DNA of 64,000 nucleotides from Planctomycetota bacterium (GTDB lineage Bacteria; Planctomycetota; B15-G4; SIAN01), in the NCBI GenBank assembly GCA_016795285.1, contig JAEUIC010000041.1, positions 1-64,000 on the forward strand. Reading direction: 5' to 3'. Within the stretch, counting starts at the first letter, position 1; every line of letters begins with the position of its first letter. The notes under the pieces are model-generated. The model saw nothing but the letters and a program-made list of their open reading frames with translations. It was not told where the DNA came from and did no database searches. The position numbers and the translations under genes were made by a program. Positions 53,076-61,531 of this stretch are shown piece after piece.

Positions 53076-54662
53076 TCAGCCGCCGCTCGCTTTCGGGACC
53101 CAGATCACCGACTTGCCCGACGGGTGGCCGCTGAAGGAGGGCAGCCGGAAGGTGCGACCGTCCGGAGCGGGCTCGTAGCTCGCGCCGATCACCGCGCGGA
53201 TGCGCGGGTCCCAGTCGGCGATGACGATCGCGGCGTACCAACGCTGCGCGATCTTCTCGACCAGGTCCTTCGGCAGCTCGACGCCGGTCGGGTCGCCGTA
53301 GTAGCCGCCCATCAAGTCGGAGAGCGCGCCGAAGTGGAGGTGGTAGGGCTCGTCGGGGACGCCGCCGTAGCTCGCGGCGTGGAGGGTGATCCAGGTGCGC
53401 TCGCGCGGGCCGTACTTCGCCAGCTCGGCATGCAGCGCGCGCCACTCCTCTGCGTCCTCGGCGACCGGACGGAACGGGCGCGGATCGGTGAAGCCGAGCG
53501 CGACGCACGCGGTCAGCGCGAGCCAGCCCGCCTGCGTGCCGAGCGTCCGGCGCGCGGGCGTGAGCGCCGCGACGGCTCGCTCGAAGACGATCGGCAGGAA
53601 GGGCGCGCTCGCCACGGCGCACGAGACCCAGACGTTCTTCACGGCGAGCACCTGCGTCGAGCTCGCCACCGAGAAGGCGAGGCCGCCGAGCGCGCTTGAG
53701 AAGAGGGCGTGGGCCGCGAGCTCGCGCGACCGCTCGTCGGCCGCCGCCGCGTCGGGCAGCGCGAGCAGCAGGTGGCCGCTGCGCCAGCGCTCTAGGAGCT
53801 GGCGCGCGAGCACGAGCGCCGCTCCGCTGATCAGCAGCGCCGGCACCAGGAAGCCGCCGAGCAGCTGGTCGCGCAGCAGGTTGGCGAACCCCTTGTGGTC
53901 GAAGTGGTGGGTCGCCGGGATGTTCCAGACGTAGTTCGAGAGCCAGCCGCCGGTGCGCGCGTCGAGGACGAAGTAGATCGGCGCCGAGAGCGCGGCGAGC
54001 AGCGCGCCCGCGGCCAGCGCCACCTGCGGCCGCAGGAAGAAGTGCCAGCCGAGCAGGCCGGCGAGGAAGACGAGCGACGACTGCTTGGTGAAGAAGGCGA
54101 GCGTGCCGGCCGCGACGAAGAGGACGATCGCCGGCATCGCGCGCGGCAGCGCCAGCGCGAGGGTGGCGAGCGCCAGGAAGAGCGACATCAGGTTGTCGGG
54201 ACGCGCCTGGTCGTAGAAGCACTCGACGTCGAAGTAGCGCGCGATCACCAGCAGCGGCACCAGCGCCGCCAGCCAGCGCGTCCGCAGCGCGCGCGCGCAG
54301 AGCGCGGTGAGGAGCGCCGTCGCCAGCAGCAGCGACGCGATCGAGAGCAGCCGCGTCGCCGCGTAGCCGTCGAGCCCGGCGCGGACCAGCCAGCCGGCCA
54401 CCACGTGGGCGAGCGGCATGTAGAGGAACGAGGCGAACTCGGAGGTCGGCGCCGCATGGATCGGCAGGCCGTTCGCCGCGCGCCGCGCGTGGTCGACGAA
54501 GCCGCCCTCCATCTTCGAGAGCTCGAACTCCCACGGCAGGCGCGCCGTCGTGCACCAGAGGAAGAGCGCCAGCGCGACGAGCGCCGCCGCGGCGAACAGC
54601 AGCGGGAGGAGCCGCAGGTGCCCGGCGATCGGCCGGCTCGCGTCGTCTCGTGGGTCGACCAT
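53076..54662 (-). CDS. Multi-pass membrane glycosyltransferase-like protein (GT39/GT-C type)
   Basis: 528 residues with about ten transmembrane helices. The first lumenal loop has the acidic GT-C pattern EFELSKMEGGFVDHARRAAN. Then come FASFLYMPLAHVVAGWLVRA and AATRLLSIASLLLAT, as in dolichyl/polyprenyl-phosphate-mannose-type transferases, and the block FYDQARPDNLMSLFLALATL. The C-terminal 140 residues are soluble. It probably transfers a sugar from a lipid-linked donor on the outer face of the membrane; acceptor unknown. The GT2 polyprenyl-sugar synthase 1.5 kb away could supply the donor. A CACAAT hexamer only 7 bases before the ATG suggests a leaderless mRNA. Confidence 0.7.
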   Translation of the reverse strand: MVDPRDDASRPIAGHLRLLPLLFAAAALVALALFLWCTTARLPWEFELSKMEGGFVDHARRAANGLPIHAAPTSEFASFLYMPLAHVVAGWLVRAGLDGYAATRLLSIASLLLATALLTALCARALRTRWLAALVPLLVIARYFDVECFYDQARPDNLMSLFLALATLALALPRAMPAIVLFVAAGTLAFFTKQSSLVFLAGLLGWHFFLRPQVALAAGALLAALSAPIYFVLDARTGGWLSNYVWNIPATHHFDHKGFANLLRDQLLGGFLVPALLISGAALVLARQLLERWRSGHLLLALPDAAAADERSRELAAHALFSSALGGLAFSVASSTQVLAVKNVWVSCAVASAPFLPIVFERAVAALTPARRTLGTQAGWLALTACVALGFTDPRPFRPVAEDAEEWRALHAELAKYGPRERTWITLHAASYGGVPDEPYHLHFGALSDLMGGYYGDPTGVELPKDLVEKIAQRWYAAIVIADWDPRIRAVIGASYEPAPDGRTFRLPSFSGHPSGKSVIWVPKASGG

Positions 54663-54740
54663 GGGAGGATTGTGCCCCAGGTGGCTCGACGCGCAATCGC
54701 GAGGATTGACTGCCGGACCCGATGGGATAGGAAAAGGTCG

Positions 54741-56090
54741 ATGCTCGCGCGCTGCACCGCTTCCCTGCTGGCCGTCCTGGCGAGCCTGCTGCTCGGACTG
54801 GCGGCGCTCGCCACGCCGCCGCTGCTCGGCCGCTTCGTGCTGGCGGCGGGCCCGCTGCCCGGACGGCGCTCCCAGTTCCTCGCGTGGATCGCGGCGCTGA
54901 TGCTGCTGGCCGCGGCGTTCCTCTGCGCCCGCTTCAGCATGGGCGTCTGGCGTCGCCGCGGCAGTCGCGCCGTGCACCGCGGACTGCTCGTGGCGCTGAC
55001 GACGTTCCTCGCGGGCGGGCTGGCGCTCGAGATGGTCGCGCGCACGCTGCTGATCGACCCGCTGCAGAAGTACGAGCGGCTGCTGCCCGAGGATGCCTGG
55101 TGGCGCGCGCGCTTCGTCATGGCGCAGCCTCCGGAGCTGCGCGTCCATCGCCTCGACGCGCGCCTCGGCTGGGAGCCGCAGCCGGGCCACCGCAGCGAGG
55201 GCATCACCATCAACGCGCTCGGCGCGCGCAGCGCCGAACTGCCGGTCGAGCGTCCGGCCGGCGAGCGGCGCATCGTGGTGGTCGGCGACTCGTTCACGTT
55301 CGGCGAGGGCGTCCACGACGGCGAGACGTGGATCGCGCGCATGGAGCGCGATCTCGCGGTCGCGCTCTCGAGCCGCGAGCCGGGCGCATCGGTGCGCACG
55401 CTCAACTTCGGCGTGATGGGCTACGGCCTCGATCAGCAGGTGCTGCGCCTCGAGGAGCGCGCGCTCGATCACGGCCCCGACCTCGTGCTGCTGGCGCTGT
55501 TCGGCCCCGACCTCGACCGCAACGAGCTGTCGTTCCGCGACTTCGCGAAGCCGCATTTCGAGCTGGTCGAGCGCGGCGGCGCGCTCGATCGCGGCGACGG
55601 CGTCGAGGATGGCCTGCGCCTCGTGCTGCCCGATCCGGCGCACGCCGATCCGCCGCGCGGCGTCCTGCTGGAGCAGCTCGGCGAGCACCTCGAACTGCCG
55701 CTGCCGCGCAGCGCCGCGCTCGGCCTGTTGCGGCGCGCGATCGACGACCTCTACGACACGACCGTCTACTCGCCGAAATGGGAGGTCGCGCGCCGGCTGC
55801 TCGATCGCGCGCTGGCCTCGACGCGCGCCCGCGGCAGCCGCTTCGCCATGGCCTACTTCCCGACCAAGGCGAACTCGTTCGACGCGCTGCCCGATGCGCA
55901 CGAGCGCTGCGTCGTCGAATGGGCGGCGGCGAACGGCGTCGAGCTGGTGAACGTGCGTCCCGTCTTCCGGGCGCTCGGCTCGAAGCGCTTCCACGAGGTG
56001 TGGAGCGGCCATTGGACCGTGTTCGGCAACGACGTGGTCGGCGCCGCGATCGCCGAGCAGCTGCTCGCGCGTGGGCTGCTCGAGCGGTGA
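54741..56090 (+). CDS. Membrane-anchored SGNH/GDSL-type hydrolase-like protein
   Basis: 449 residues. Three hydrophobic helices at the N terminus (about 5-35, 48-70, 85-110). The soluble domain begins with a polar loop and the SGNH block I as RIVVVGDSFTFGEGV (GDS serine). Block II glycine is in LNFGVMGYGLDQQVL, a block-III-like segment is PDLVLLALFGPDLDRNE, and the terminal His is in WSGHWTVFGN. This set matches SGNH proteins of the DUF1574/AlgX-like type that (de)acylate polysaccharides. A Shine-Dalgarno AAAAGG precedes the ATG. It is divergent from the membrane glycosyltransferase gene and convergent with the GT2 gene, so an envelope glycan role fits. Confidence 0.75.
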   Translation: MLARCTASLLAVLASLLLGLAALATPPLLGRFVLAAGPLPGRRSQFLAWIAALMLLAAAFLCARFSMGVWRRRGSRAVHRGLLVALTTFLAGGLALEMVARTLLIDPLQKYERLLPEDAWWRARFVMAQPPELRVHRLDARLGWEPQPGHRSEGITINALGARSAELPVERPAGERRIVVVGDSFTFGEGVHDGETWIARMERDLAVALSSREPGASVRTLNFGVMGYGLDQQVLRLEERALDHGPDLVLLALFGPDLDRNELSFRDFAKPHFELVERGGALDRGDGVEDGLRLVLPDPAHADPPRGVLLEQLGEHLELPLPRSAALGLLRRAIDDLYDTTVYSPKWEVARRLLDRALASTRARGSRFAMAYFPTKANSFDALPDAHERCVVEWAAANGVELVNVRPVFRALGSKRFHEVWSGHWTVFGNDVVGAAIAEQLLARGLLER

Positions 56091-56110
56091 GCGGCGCGCT
56101 GGCGCGCCGC
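56091..56110. terminator. Perfect GC hairpin between convergent genes
   Basis: GCGGCGCG-CTGG-CGCGCCGC starts right after the SGNH gene stop: 8-bp perfect stem, 4-base loop. Likely a bidirectional terminator although no U-tract follows. Confidence 0.5.
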
Positions 56111-56121
56111 GCCGCCGGTCG

Positions 56122-57099
56122 TCACTCCGCGGCGGGCTTGCGGAGGCTGCGCACCTCGCGGATCACGTAGGTCGGGCGCATCTTCGTCTCCTGGTAGATG
56201 CGGCCGAGGTACTCGCCGACGATGCCGATCGAGATGAGCTGCAGCCCGCTGAAGAAGAGGATGACGAGCAGCAGCGTCGTGAAGCCGGGCGCGTGGCCGG
56301 GCGCGTAGCCGAAGATCGGCAGGTCGACGACGTGGCAGAACAGGTAGATGGCGCCGGCGACCACCGACAAGACGGCCGTCAGCGCGCCGATCGCGAAGAT
56401 CAGGCTGAGCGGCGCGGTCGAGAAGTTGACGATCCCGTCGAAGGCGAGGCGCACCAGCTTGCGGAAGCTGTACTTCGTCTCGCCGGCCGCGCGCGACTGG
56501 CGCTCGTAGGTGACGCTCGCCTGGCGGAAGCCCGACCAGCTGCGCAGCCCGCGCACGAAGCGGTTCTTCTCCGGCAGCGCGTTCATCACGTCGACGACGC
56601 GCCGGTCCATCAGCGCGAAGTCGCCGCTGTCGAGCGGGACGTCGATGCTCGCGAGCTTCCGGTAGAGCCGATAGAAGACGGCGTACGCCAGCCGCTTGGC
56701 GACGTTCTCCTTGCGCTGCGCGCGGACCGCGTTCACGACGTCGAATCCCTCGCGCCACTTGGCGATCAGCTGCAGGACCACTTCGGGCGGATCCTGCAGG
56801 TCGGCGTCGATGACGGCCACCACGTCGCCGGTCGCCTGCCGCATGCCGGCCGAGACGGCGGGCTGGTGGCCGAAGTTGCGCGTGAAGGAGACGACGGTCA
56901 CGCGCGGGTCGCCATCGGCCAGCGCGAAGAGCTGCTCCTCGGTGCGGTCGCGGCTGCCGTCGTTGACGTACACGATCTCGAGCTCGATCCCCTCGTGGCC
57001 GCCGAGGCTCTCGATCAGCCGCTGGTGGGTGAGCGAGAGCACCGCTTCCTCGTTGAAGCAGGGCACCACCACCGACAGGCGCAGCTTGCGGACGCTCAT
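56122..57099 (-). CDS. GT2 polyprenyl-phosphate sugar synthase (DPMS/ArnC/GtrB-like)
   Basis: 325 residues, typical length. The GT2 domain has SVVVPCFNEEAVL, VYVNDGSRDRT, VVSFTRNFGHQPAVSAGM and the DxD-type VAVIDADLQDPPEVV, followed by the conserved SGDFALMDRRVVDVMNAL and KYSFRKLVRLAFDGIVNFS. Two C-terminal transmembrane helices (SLIFAIGALTAVLSVVAGAI; FTTLLLVILFFSGLQLISIG) then GEYLGRIYQETKMRPTYVI. These enzymes attach a sugar to undecaprenyl phosphate on the cytoplasmic side. AAGGGGG lies 5 bases before the ATG. Confidence 0.93.
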   Translation of the reverse strand: MSVRKLRLSVVVPCFNEEAVLSLTHQRLIESLGGHEGIELEIVYVNDGSRDRTEEQLFALADGDPRVTVVSFTRNFGHQPAVSAGMRQATGDVVAVIDADLQDPPEVVLQLIAKWREGFDVVNAVRAQRKENVAKRLAYAVFYRLYRKLASIDVPLDSGDFALMDRRVVDVMNALPEKNRFVRGLRSWSGFRQASVTYERQSRAAGETKYSFRKLVRLAFDGIVNFSTAPLSLIFAIGALTAVLSVVAGAIYLFCHVVDLPIFGYAPGHAPGFTTLLLVILFFSGLQLISIGIVGEYLGRIYQETKMRPTYVIREVRSLRKPAAE

Positions 57100-57167
57100 G
57101 GCGCCCCCTTCTAGGAGGGGGGCGGATCAATTCCAGCCGTCGCTGCGGTGGGTGGGGGCAGAGGGGC

Positions 57168-57194
57168 GCGTTCCGGAAGAGGCTTCCGGAGCGC
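57168..57194 (+). promoter_or_regulatory. Stem-loop upstream of the orphan lipoprotein gene
   Basis: GCGTTCCGGAAG-AGG-CTTCCGGAGCGC: a 12-bp stem with one U·G wobble if read on the plus strand and a 3-base loop. It lies in the 150-base divergent gap, just upstream of a TAGGCT element. It may be an operator; it would be in the transcript only if the promoter is upstream of it. Confidence 0.4.
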
Positions 57195-57209
57195 GAGCGG
57201 CCCCCGCGT

Positions 57210-57215
57210 TAGGCT
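57210..57215 (+). promoter_or_regulatory. Putative −10 element for the orphan lipoprotein gene
   Basis: TAGGCT, 34 bases before the ATG; same hexamer as before the U32 gene. Confidence 0.28.
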
Positions 57216-57249
57216 GCGACGCTTCGCTGCAGAAGACGGAGCCCGCCCG

Positions 57250-58497
57250 ATGTCGCACTCGTTCGCTTGCATTCCGCCGCCCGCTCCGCGCCGCGCACCG
57301 GCCGCGCCCGCCGCCCTGGCCCTCGCCTTCGCACTGCTGCCGCTCGGCTGCGCCACGGAGCGGCCGCGCGCGGAGGGCGAGGGAGCGCCCGTCGCGACCG
57401 CCGCTCCGCCGCCGGGGCGGTGGCGTTCGTTGCCCGAAGTGGCGCCGCAAGGGACGCTCGCCGCGACCGGTTCGTACGTCGTCGCTGACCGCGCCAGCGC
57501 ACCGTTCGAGCGGCCGCTCGTGGTCGACGACCCGCGCGTCACCACCGGTCGCAAGAAGAGCCGCGTCGCGCTGCTGATCTACGACCCGATCCTCGAGAGC
57601 GAGGGCGGCAAGCGGCTGACCGAGCTGCTGGACGCCGCCGACCCGGTCGAGTGGAGCCACATCCTCGTCAACGTCGTGCGCGAGGCGAGCTGGGGCTACG
57701 TCAACTACGAGATCGCCGAGGTGCTCCGCATCGACGGCTTCCCGCGGAAGGTCGACGGCTTCCGCTACGACGACGCGAGCTTCCTGGCGGCGCGCGAGAA
57801 GCAGGAGTGGCAGCCGGCCACGTCGAGCTACCGCGCGATGCTCGAGGAGAACGGGCTGCTCGAGAAGGTGCAGCGCGGCGAGCTGCACGAGGTGTGGATC
57901 TGGGGCGCGGGCGGGATGCACTTCGACGAGTTCGCGATGTTCCTGCCCAATCGCTACGCGCGCTTCGGGCCGACCGACAACGAATGGCTCTACCGGCCCT
58001 ACGACATCCCGCCCGAGTGCGGCCGCACGCTCTGGATGATGGGGTTCAACTACGAGTGCGGGCCCGACAACATGGTGCACAGCTACTCGCACCGCGTGGA
58101 GTCGATGGCGGCGCTGCAGTTCGGCGACGGCATCTGGGACACGCAGCGGCGCGACGACCCGTGGAACCGCTTCTCGCGGGTCGAGATGGACGCGCGCGGC
58201 ACCGTCTCGGAGGTCGGCAACTGCCACGTGCCGCCCAACGGCGAGTCGGGCTACGACTACGACAACCCGCGCCGGGTCCTCTCGAACGCCGATGCGTGGA
58301 GCCGCTATCCGCAGTTGGTCGGGACGCCGCGCCTCGTCTCCGCCGAGGAGTGGGGGCGCACTCACTTCGGCTACCAGAAGTGGTTCCTCGAGCACCTGCC
58401 GAAGTTCCCAGGAGCGGATGCCGCGGGCTACTTCAACTGGTGGGTCTACGTCGCCAACCCCGACGAGGAGCTGCCCGACGACGTCTCGGCGCGCTGA
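57250..58497 (+). CDS. Lipoprotein of unrecognised family
   Basis: 415 residues. The leader ends in LALAFALLPLGCATE, a clear lipobox (LPLGC). The mature protein starts with a Pro/Glu-rich linker and then a single globular domain of about 340 residues rich in Trp, Tyr and Asp: RVALLIYDPILESEGGKRL, WSHILVNVVREASWGYVNYE, HEVWIWGAGGMHFDEFAMFL, GFNYECGPDNMVHSYSHRVE, GNCHVPPNGESGYDYDNPRR. The His, Glu and Asp residues in the last blocks could make a metal or active site, but no known catalytic pattern was matched. GGAG lies 9 bases before the ATG. It stands alone between divergent and convergent neighbours, so context does not help. Confidence 0.7.
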   Translation: MSHSFACIPPPAPRRAPAAPAALALAFALLPLGCATERPRAEGEGAPVATAAPPPGRWRSLPEVAPQGTLAATGSYVVADRASAPFERPLVVDDPRVTTGRKKSRVALLIYDPILESEGGKRLTELLDAADPVEWSHILVNVVREASWGYVNYEIAEVLRIDGFPRKVDGFRYDDASFLAAREKQEWQPATSSYRAMLEENGLLEKVQRGELHEVWIWGAGGMHFDEFAMFLPNRYARFGPTDNEWLYRPYDIPPECGRTLWMMGFNYECGPDNMVHSYSHRVESMAALQFGDGIWDTQRRDDPWNRFSRVEMDARGTVSEVGNCHVPPNGESGYDYDNPRRVLSNADAWSRYPQLVGTPRLVSAEEWGRTHFGYQKWFLEHLPKFPGADAAGYFNWWVYVANPDEELPDDVSAR

Positions 58498-58566
58498 CCG
58501 TCGCCGCGGCGCCGCTCCGCTGCAACTCTTCGCTGCGCCTCTTTCGCGGCATCTCGCCGCGGCGCG

Positions 58567-60051
58567 CTACCGCTCGCTGCTGGTCACCGAGCCGCGCAGC
58601 GTCGCGCGCTTCAAGAAGAGCAGCGCGAAGCAGGTGTTGACCAGCTCGTCGTCGTAGCCGCCCGACTCGAACGAGCCGTCCGCGCGTTGTCGGCGGATCA
58701 GCTCCTCGGCGCCCTCGCGATACCAGTCGTGGCGGCCGATCCACTTGCGCTGCGTGAGCGAGCCGACCCGCTCCATCGCGTACATGTAGTAGTAGTAGAA
58801 GCCGGCACCTTGGCCCGCGGCGCCCCCCGGCGGCCCGCCTGCTCCGCCCGCGCCGCCCGGTCCGCCCGCGCCGCCGGGTCCACCCGGTGGCCCGCCGCCA
58901 CCCGGTCCGCCCGGCGGCCCGCCGAAGCCGCCGCCGGGTGGTCCGCCTCCACCCGGTCCGCCGAAGCCGCCCGGCGGCCCGCCGAAGCCGTTGCCGCCAT
59001 CCGCCGTCGGGTTGATCGTGACCGAGAAGTGCTCCTGCAGCCACGCGAGGTGGGAGTCGACCGCGGCCGCCGCGTCGCGCCGCCGCTTGCGCGCGCGCGC
59101 CTGCGCCTCGCCCTTCCCCTTGGTCATCAGCTCGTCCATCGCGAGCTCGATGCAGGCGATCGCGATGCAGGCGCGCGAGCCGCAGAGCTCCGGCCCGTCG
59201 CGCGTCCCGTAGGTGTAGCCGAAGCCGCGGGCGTCGACCTTGCGCGCGTACTCCTTGCTCTTGCCGTCGTTCCCCTCGCGCACGTCGATCAGCTTGACGC
59301 TCTTGCCCTTCGTCTCGGCGTGGTCGAGCACGTAGTCGAGCAGGTCGGCGAAGAGCTTGCGGTCGAAGTCGAGCCCGAGGCGCGAGCCCGCCTTGAGGCC
59401 GAGCGCCGCGTACTGCGTGTTGCTCATGTCGGCGGTGGTGAGCGCGAAGGCCTGGCCGGGGTTGCCGTAGCTCCAGCACTCCGCGTAGCGCTCGCGCACC
59501 AGCCGATCGACGAGCGCTTGGAGGTACTCGCGATCGCCCGGCTGCAGGCTGCGCGGGAAGGTGTACTTCGCCAACTGCGCCGCGTTCATCCGCTCGACCT
59601 GCTGCCACTCGCCGACCGGCGCGCAGCGCGCGTCGAACGCCATCAACGTGAGGCCGACCTCGTAGGTGTACTTCGGCGGATGGCTCCGCAGGTACGCGTA
59701 CATCCGCTCGAGCGGCTCGCTGTACTGGTTCTCGCCGGCGGCGATGCGCGCCAGCACAGCCAGCGCGGTCTTGCCGGCGACGTAGTCGCGGTCGCCGTGG
59801 AAATGGAAGACGCCGTAGCTGCCGTCCGGCTGCTGCTGCTTCGCGAGCCAGGCCGCCGCGCGATCGACCGCCGAGTTGACCGCCTTCACGAAGCCGGCGT
59901 CCTTCGCCGGCAGCACCTCGGGGCCGAGCTCGGGCGGCGCCTCTTGCGCTGGCAGCGGCGCCAGCAGCGGCGCCAGCAGCGGGATGGCCAGCGACGCGGC
60001 GAGAGCGGCGCGGCAGAGCGACGATCGCAGCGGGCGCGGAGCGGTCGGCAT
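58567..60051 (-). CDS. Secreted terpene-cyclase-like alpha/alpha-toroid protein with Gly/Pro insert
   Basis: 494 residues; signal peptide (CRAALAASLAIPLLAPLLAP) and GGGAG seven bases before ATG. The body shows squalene-cyclase/prenyltransferase-type repeats: AAAWLAKQQQPDGSYGVFHF, VGLTLMAFDA, CWSYGNPGQAFALTTADMSN, RADGSFESGGYDDELVNTCF. The DxDD catalytic motif of cyclases is absent, so it is likely a binding protein with the same fold, as seen in many planctomycete secreted proteins. Between two repeats there is an insert of about 60 residues made almost only of Gly, Pro and Ala. Cys pairs (PELCGSRACIAIACIELA) suggest disulfides. Ligand unknown. Confidence 0.75.
   Translation of the reverse strand: MPTAPRPLRSSLCRAALAASLAIPLLAPLLAPLPAQEAPPELGPEVLPAKDAGFVKAVNSAVDRAAAWLAKQQQPDGSYGVFHFHGDRDYVAGKTALAVLARIAAGENQYSEPLERMYAYLRSHPPKYTYEVGLTLMAFDARCAPVGEWQQVERMNAAQLAKYTFPRSLQPGDREYLQALVDRLVRERYAECWSYGNPGQAFALTTADMSNTQYAALGLKAGSRLGLDFDRKLFADLLDYVLDHAETKGKSVKLIDVREGNDGKSKEYARKVDARGFGYTYGTRDGPELCGSRACIAIACIELAMDELMTKGKGEAQARARKRRRDAAAAVDSHLAWLQEHFSVTINPTADGGNGFGGPPGGFGGPGGGGPPGGGFGGPPGGPGGGGPPGGPGGAGGPGGAGGAGGPPGGAAGQGAGFYYYYMYAMERVGSLTQRKWIGRHDWYREGAEELIRRQRADGSFESGGYDDELVNTCFALLFLKRATLRGSVTSSER
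58813..58998 (-). repeat. Gly/Pro-coding low-complexity tract
   Basis: Imperfect GGPPGG/GGPGG units coded by cgg-ccg-cc-type repeats inside the toroid gene. Unit lengths are multiples of three, so expansions would keep the frame. Confidence 0.85.
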
Positions 60052-60233
60052 CGCGCGTCTCCCATGGCGCGCGGGCAGCGTTGGCGGCGCCCCCTGTCGC
60101 GCAAGCGGCGCAGCATGCCAAGCGGCCGGCGACCGCGCACGGGGGCGATTGCGACGGTGCAGCGCGGTCCTCCGTCGGCGCCCACGCGCGGCTTTGATGG
60201 TGCACGGATCGTGGTTCGCGCGGAGGGACGGGG
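60052..60233. other. Divergent intergenic region, toroid and M23 genes
   Basis: 182 bases between outward genes. A CATGCT hexamer on the minus side and GGAGGGACGGGG before the plus ATG are the only signals. No RNA gene seen. Confidence 0.4.
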
Positions 60234-61460
60234 ATGGCGGGGACGATCGATCGGCTGGCCATCGCGCGCGGCTCGCGGCGCCTCGCGCGATCGGTCGCGC
60301 GCGGCGTTGCCGGCGCTGCGACCATCGTCACTGCCATCGCCACCGTCGCGATCGCGGCGCCGCTCGACGCGCCGCCCTGCTACCTGCCGTTCGAGTTCGG
60401 CCGCAAGGTGACGGTCTTCCTCGGCAACGGCGAGGGGTCGCACTCCGACGTCTGGAACTGGAACGCCATCGACTTCTCGCCGCTGCCGATCGGCACGCCG
60501 ATCCACGCGATGGCGTCGGGCAAGGTCGTCTTCGTCAAGGAGGACACCATCGGCCCGACCGGCCGCATCGAGGACAACAACGAGATCGCCATCGCGCTCG
60601 CCGACGGCTCGGTGCACGTCTACCTCCACCTCCTGCACGACGGCGCGAGCGTCGCCGTGGGCGACGAGGTGCTGGCCGGCGACCCGATCGGCTTCTCGGG
60701 CGACACCGGCAAGTCGGGCGGCGCTCACCTGCACGTCGATCGGCGCGAAGGGTCGCGCAAGGGCAAGAGCGTGCCGCTTCGCTTCGTCGAGGCGCCGCGT
60801 GCCGATGGCGTGCTGCAGCGCGGCGACGTCGTCGTCTCGCGCAACCGGCTGCGGGTCGGGCCGCTCGGCGAGCTGCTCGAGGTGGCCGACGACTACGAGT
60901 TCTGCGCGAAGCTCGCCGCGCGCGGCGCGCTGGCGACGGAGTTGGCGCGTCTGGCCGATCCGGCGACGGCGAAGAAGGAGCAGGCAGCGATGCGCGCGGC
61001 GAAGGGGCGCACCGATCTCGTCGAGCTCTACGACGACGAGCGGCGCCAGCTGCTCGAGCGGTGGCGCGCCGATGCGGCCGCCGCCCTGGCGCAGGTCGAG
61101 CGCGCGATCGCTGAGTTCACTGCGGAAGACGCTCTGCCGCTCGCACGCGCGGCGCTGCAGGACTACGCGGGCAGCGAGGTCGAGCCGAAGCTGCGCGACC
61201 ACGCGGCGACCTTGCGCGGCCGCGTCACCGCTCCGGCCGCGGCCGCCGCCATCGAGCGCACCGTCACGCAGCGCGCCGCGTTCCTGAAGGCGCTCGGGAC
61301 GGCGCTCGCCGCCGAGCGAAGCGCCAAGCGTGCCGCGCGCGACGGCAAAGCGCCCGACTGGAAGGGCGTCGCGAAGGCCTACCGCGCCGCGCTCGAGAAG
61401 GGGAAGGGGCTTTGCGACCTCGCGCCGCTCGAGGCGCGCGCCGCGGCGGCGGGGAGATGA
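60234..61460 (+). CDS. Secreted M23 family peptidase-like protein
   Basis: 408 residues. An Arg-rich start and hydrophobic segment (GAATIVTAIATVAIAAPLDA) make a signal peptide. The lysostaphin-type zinc residues are H70 and D80 in HSDVWNWNAIDF, with HLHV at 165-168 giving the distal His ligands; VYLHLLHDG is the central strand with its His. M23 enzymes cut peptidoglycan cross-bridges or act as divisome scaffolds; planctomycetes have thin peptidoglycan, so remodelling is plausible. The last 230 residues are charged and helical (KKEQAAMRAAKGRTDLVELY), with no named family. GGAGG precedes the ATG by 8 bases. Confidence 0.85.
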   Translation: MAGTIDRLAIARGSRRLARSVARGVAGAATIVTAIATVAIAAPLDAPPCYLPFEFGRKVTVFLGNGEGSHSDVWNWNAIDFSPLPIGTPIHAMASGKVVFVKEDTIGPTGRIEDNNEIAIALADGSVHVYLHLLHDGASVAVGDEVLAGDPIGFSGDTGKSGGAHLHVDRREGSRKGKSVPLRFVEAPRADGVLQRGDVVVSRNRLRVGPLGELLEVADDYEFCAKLAARGALATELARLADPATAKKEQAAMRAAKGRTDLVELYDDERRQLLERWRADAAAALAQVERAIAEFTAEDALPLARAALQDYAGSEVEPKLRDHAATLRGRVTAPAAAAAIERTVTQRAAFLKALGTALAAERSAKRAARDGKAPDWKGVAKAYRAALEKGKGLCDLAPLEARAAAAGR

Positions 61461-61531
61461 ACCGGGCGGCACGGCGCTCCGAGCCACTTCGTTGAACCAT
61501 CGCGGCCGTGAGCGGGCTCTCGGATGGCACC

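Noticed and set aside
58567-60051. Squalene-hopene or terpene cyclase
   Set aside because: The toroid repeats fit but the DxDD catalytic motif is missing and the protein has a signal peptide.
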